A stretch of 8,132 bases of DNA from Clostridiaceae bacterium OM02-2AC (GTDB taxonomy: Bacteria > Bacillota_I > Bacilli_A > Erysipelotrichales > Erysipelotrichaceae): positions 1 to 8,132 of the forward strand of contig QULU01000082.1 in the NCBI GenBank assembly GCA_003481775.1, in the 5' to 3' direction. Positions 6,051 to 8,132 of the stretch are shown here, piece by piece (within the stretch, counting starts at the first letter, position 1; each line of letters begins with the position of its first letter). A program made the position numbers and the translations under genes. The notes under the pieces were generated by a model that was not told the origin of the DNA, made no database searches, and worked only from the letters and a program-made list of their open reading frames with translations.

Positions 6051-7343
6051 ATGTTAAACATGAACAAGAAACTGGAACAAAGAGAAAAGGAAGGAAACAT
6101 CATCAAATGCGGTATCGTAGGTGCCGGTCAGATGGGACGCGGTATGGTTACGCAGATGGTGCTGATGAAGGGAATCACACCAGCTGTAGTATCTGATATC
6201 GATTTGGAGCTTGCGGTGCACGCATTCAAATATGCAGGGGTAAAGGATGCGGATATTGTACGTACCAATGACACTGCAGAAGCGGATCGAGCAATGGATG
6301 AAGGAAAGTATGTCGCAACGACCAATTCCAACCTGATTTCCCAGTGCCGCCCAGTTGAAGTGGCAATCGATGCTACCGGTGTACCTGATGTAGGGGCAAA
6401 GGTCGCAACAGATGCGATTAAAAATAAAAAGCATGTGGTTATGCTGAATGTGGAAACTGATGTTGTCATCGGGCCGCTGCTGGATAAAATGGCAAAGGAC
6501 AACGGTGTTATTTATACAGGAAGCGCCGGAGATGAGCCGGGTGCTGTTATGGAGCTGTATGATTTCGCTACAGCGATGGGTCTGGAAGTTAAGGTCATGG
6601 GAAAAGGTAAGAACAATCGCATTGATAAGAATTGTAATCCGGATACCGTTTTGGAAGAGGCTACAAGAAGAAAAATGTCTCCGAAGATGCTGTGTGCCTT
6701 TAAGGATGGTACAAAAACCATGGTAGAAATGACAGCGATGTCAAACGCTACAGGGCTTGTTCCTGATGTGATCGGAGGACATGGAATCGCCAGTGACGTG
6801 AAGAGTCTGAATGAAACGTATAAGCTGAAGGAGGATGGCGGTATTCTGAATCAGCATGGTGTTGTGGAGTATGTGAACGGTATTGCGCCGGGAGTCTTTG
6901 TGACAGTGGCAACCGATAATGAAGAAATTGCATATCAGATGCAGTATCACTCTATGGGGCCTGGTCCACTGTGGACACTGTATCGTCCATACCACCTGTG
7001 CAATCTGGAAACTCCTTTGACGGCTGCCAAGGTTGTTATTGACGGGGAGCCTACTATTGTTCCGAAAAACGGTTTGGTTTCCGAATGTATTACTGTTGCG
7101 AAAATCGATTTGAAGGCGGGACAGACGATTGACGGTATTGGCGGGTATACCACCTATGGTTCCATCTGCAAGCATGAAGAGGCAAAGGAAAAGGGCTATG
7201 TACCATATGGTCTGGTCAATAATAAGGCAGTCATGAAGCGTGATGTGAAGAAGGGGGAGCTGATCACATATGATGATATCGAGCTAGACACATCAACACT
7301 GATCTATAAGCTGCGTCAGGAGCAGGATAAAATATTCGGTTAA
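6051..7343 (+). CDS. SAF-domain NAD(P)-dependent oxidoreductase of the homoserine dehydrogenase-like / DXR-like (DRL) family
   Basis: The 430-residue product has an N-terminal Rossmann domain with GIVGAGQMGRG (21-31; G24, G26, G29), DATG (107-110) and NVETDVVIGP (133-142). A middle domain (about 155-330) includes GSAGDEPGAVMELYDFA and SMGPGPLWTLYRPYHLCNLETP. A C-terminal SAF domain follows (about 338-415: GLVSECITVAKIDLKAGQTIDG, KRDVKKGELITYDDIEL). The layout is that of the COG4091-type 'homoserine dehydrogenase-like' proteins, a family that includes Brucella DRL, which makes MEP from DXP. D49, at the end of the second Rossmann strand, usually favours NAD over NADP. The start ATG 6051 is supported by AAAGGAGG at 6034-6041, 9 bases upstream; a longer TTG-started frame from 5970 lacks a ribosome site. 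As last gene of the PTS operon it should act on the phosphorylated polyol the PTS delivers, in place of sorbitol-6-phosphate dehydrogenase. The family is sure; the substrate is inference. Confidence 0.85.
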   Translation: MLNMNKKLEQREKEGNIIKCGIVGAGQMGRGMVTQMVLMKGITPAVVSDIDLELAVHAFKYAGVKDADIVRTNDTAEADRAMDEGKYVATTNSNLISQCRPVEVAIDATGVPDVGAKVATDAIKNKKHVVMLNVETDVVIGPLLDKMAKDNGVIYTGSAGDEPGAVMELYDFATAMGLEVKVMGKGKNNRIDKNCNPDTVLEEATRRKMSPKMLCAFKDGTKTMVEMTAMSNATGLVPDVIGGHGIASDVKSLNETYKLKEDGGILNQHGVVEYVNGIAPGVFVTVATDNEEIAYQMQYHSMGPGPLWTLYRPYHLCNLETPLTAAKVVIDGEPTIVPKNGLVSECITVAKIDLKAGQTIDGIGGYTTYGSICKHEEAKEKGYVPYGLVNNKAVMKRDVKKGELITYDDIELDTSTLIYKLRQEQDKIFG

Positions 7344-7494
7344 CGATACAATGCATACTGTAGCAGCTGTGATATTTCTTATTCTGTCAGGCTGTCAAGC
7401 TCACCTTTAGAAAACGGCGCAAGAAAAGCAGGATCCGGGAGTATCGTTTACAGAACGTGTCTTATAGTGATGCTTGCTTTCATAATCAAAAAAG
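7344..7494 (+). other. Long 3' untranslated stretch with long-range complementarity
   Basis: About 150 bases separate the last operon gene from its terminator and hold no credible gene. AACGATAC (7342-7349, overlapping the stop codon) is perfectly complementary to GTATCGTT (7441-7448), closing a loop of 91 bases. CTGTCA occurs twice inside it (7385-7399). It may be a folded 3' end of the operon mRNA or the source of a small RNA; chance pairing is not excluded. Confidence 0.3.
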
Positions 7495-7542
7495 AAAAGC
7501 TCTTTCCAGGCAATGATGGATGCCGATGAAAAGAGCTTTTTT
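7495..7542. terminator. Bidirectional rho-independent terminator
   Basis: AAAAGCTCTTT (7495-7505) pairs perfectly with AAAGAGCTTTT (7530-7540). The 24-base interior contains a smaller GGCA/TGCC hairpin. On the plus strand TT follows (a six-T run 7537-7542). On the minus strand the A run at 7488-7493 supplies the U tract. It lies between the plus-strand operon and the convergent minus-strand gene and can end transcripts from both sides. Confidence 0.85.
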
Positions 7543-7653
7543 CTATGCTTTTTCTATAAATTATCTTCTGTCAGCTGTATACAGTAAGCTTGCTTCAAAA
7601 CTGCTCTTTCTGTTTACGGTAATAAACTGTAATGTATTTTCAGAATATCCGCT

Positions 7654-8010
7654 TTATTGAACAGTGCTGATCGGTGCTCCTGCGTTATCATAAAAACAGC
7701 TGTTATCTTCTGCATCTCTTGTCAAAAGCGGTGTATTATCAGCTGTGAAAAAGCTGTTGATTTCATAATCATTTACTGCAATATCCTGGTATATGGTGCT
7801 ATATTGTTTTTGCTCATATTTGAAAAGGTGCTCGCAGAGAAAGCTGTCTGTCACATCCATGCCGTTGGCGGATACGGTAGCGTGCTTTTCAAAAATGGCT
7901 TTGAGGATAGTGTCCTGTTTCTGATTCTGTAGACTGCTTCTCAGTATCTGCACACCTCCAACACACGTCAGCAAAGTCGCTGCTAATAAAATACGATGTT
8001 TACATTTCAT
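7654..8010 (-). CDS. Small membrane-anchored or exported protein of unknown function
   Basis: I do not recognise this 118-residue product. The N-terminus MKCKHRILLAATLLTCVGG is a basic stretch followed by a hydrophobic segment (about 7-22), so it is probably a signal peptide or a single membrane anchor; C16 does not sit in a proper lipobox. The rest (23-118) is soluble, rich in D, E, N, Q and aromatic residues, without repeats or recognisable catalytic motifs. AAGGAGG (8024-8018) lies 7 bases before ATG on the minus strand, and a near-consensus promoter lies just upstream, so it is very likely a real, expressed gene. It is convergent with the PTS operon and shares its terminator, so no functional link with the PTS is implied. 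Its stop codon is about 110 bases before that terminator. Confidence 0.75.
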   Translation of the reverse strand: MKCKHRILLAATLLTCVGGVQILRSSLQNQKQDTILKAIFEKHATVSANGMDVTDSFLCEHLFKYEQKQYSTIYQDIAVNDYEINSFFTADNTPLLTRDAEDNSCFYDNAGAPISTVQ

Positions 8011-8033
8011 GAGGAAGCCTCCTTGCTTTCTTT

Positions 8034-8062
8034 ATTATACATAGGTAAAAAGGGAAATGCAA
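8034..8062 (-). promoter_or_regulatory. Strong sigma-A-type promoter for the small exported protein gene
   Basis: On the minus strand TTGCAT (8062-8057) and TATAAT (8039-8034) are separated by exactly 17 bases. The perfect -10 lies 23 bases before the ATG at 8010, leaving a short leader that carries the AAGGAGG ribosome binding site. Confidence 0.75.
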
Positions 8063-8132
8063 TGGGCAGGTGATACAAAAGGGTAAATGCTGAAGTGAAA
8101 AGTTAAATTCCACTTTCAAAGTAGCTAAGTAG

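Overview
The window looks like a chromosomal segment of a low-to-mid GC Firmicute. Strong AAGGAGG-type ribosome binding sites, sigma-A-like promoters, U-tailed hairpin terminators and a glucitol-family PTS all fit. The mix of genes and codon use reminds me of the Erysipelotrichaceae (Clostridium innocuum-like), but that is an impression and not a demonstrated placement.

Layout. Positions 1-94 hold the last 20 codons of a plus-strand gene, possibly the helix-turn-helix tail of a site-specific recombinase, and its terminator. I see nothing convincing in 95-239. Positions 240-2132 hold a minus-strand two-gene unit: an M24-family Xaa-Pro aminopeptidase (817-2076) followed by a large-conductance mechanosensitive channel with an added zinc-ribbon tail (mscL, 283-771), ending in a terminator at 240-270. 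A divergent regulatory region of about 450 bases (2077-2534) holds two near-identical 17-base motifs 269 bases apart, an inverted repeat, a TTGACC/extended -10 promoter and a possible catabolite-control (cre) site.

Positions 2535-7343 form a plus-strand operon: SorC/DeoR-family sugar-binding regulator, GutM-family membrane-anchored activator, then the split glucitol/sorbitol-type PTS IIC (srlA), IIBC (srlE) and IIA (srlB), and finally a 430-residue NAD(P)-dependent oxidoreductase with a C-terminal SAF domain. The expected sorbitol-6-phosphate dehydrogenase (SrlD) is absent from the window. The SAF-domain enzyme belongs to the homoserine-dehydrogenase-like family that includes the Brucella DXR-like (DRL) enzyme, which makes 2-C-methyl-D-erythritol 4-phosphate (MEP) from 1-deoxy-D-xylulose 5-phosphate (DXP). 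The sorbitol PTS of Salmonella has been reported to import 2-C-methyl-D-erythritol. Put together, the operon may be an uptake and oxidation route for a branched polyol (methylerythritol to MEP to DXP) instead of a plain sorbitol operon. That is the main hypothesis of this annotation and it is inference.

The operon ends at a bidirectional terminator (7495-7542). This is shared with a convergent minus-strand gene for a small, probably membrane-anchored or exported protein of unknown function (7654-8010), which has its own strong promoter. I see nothing convincing in 8063-8132.
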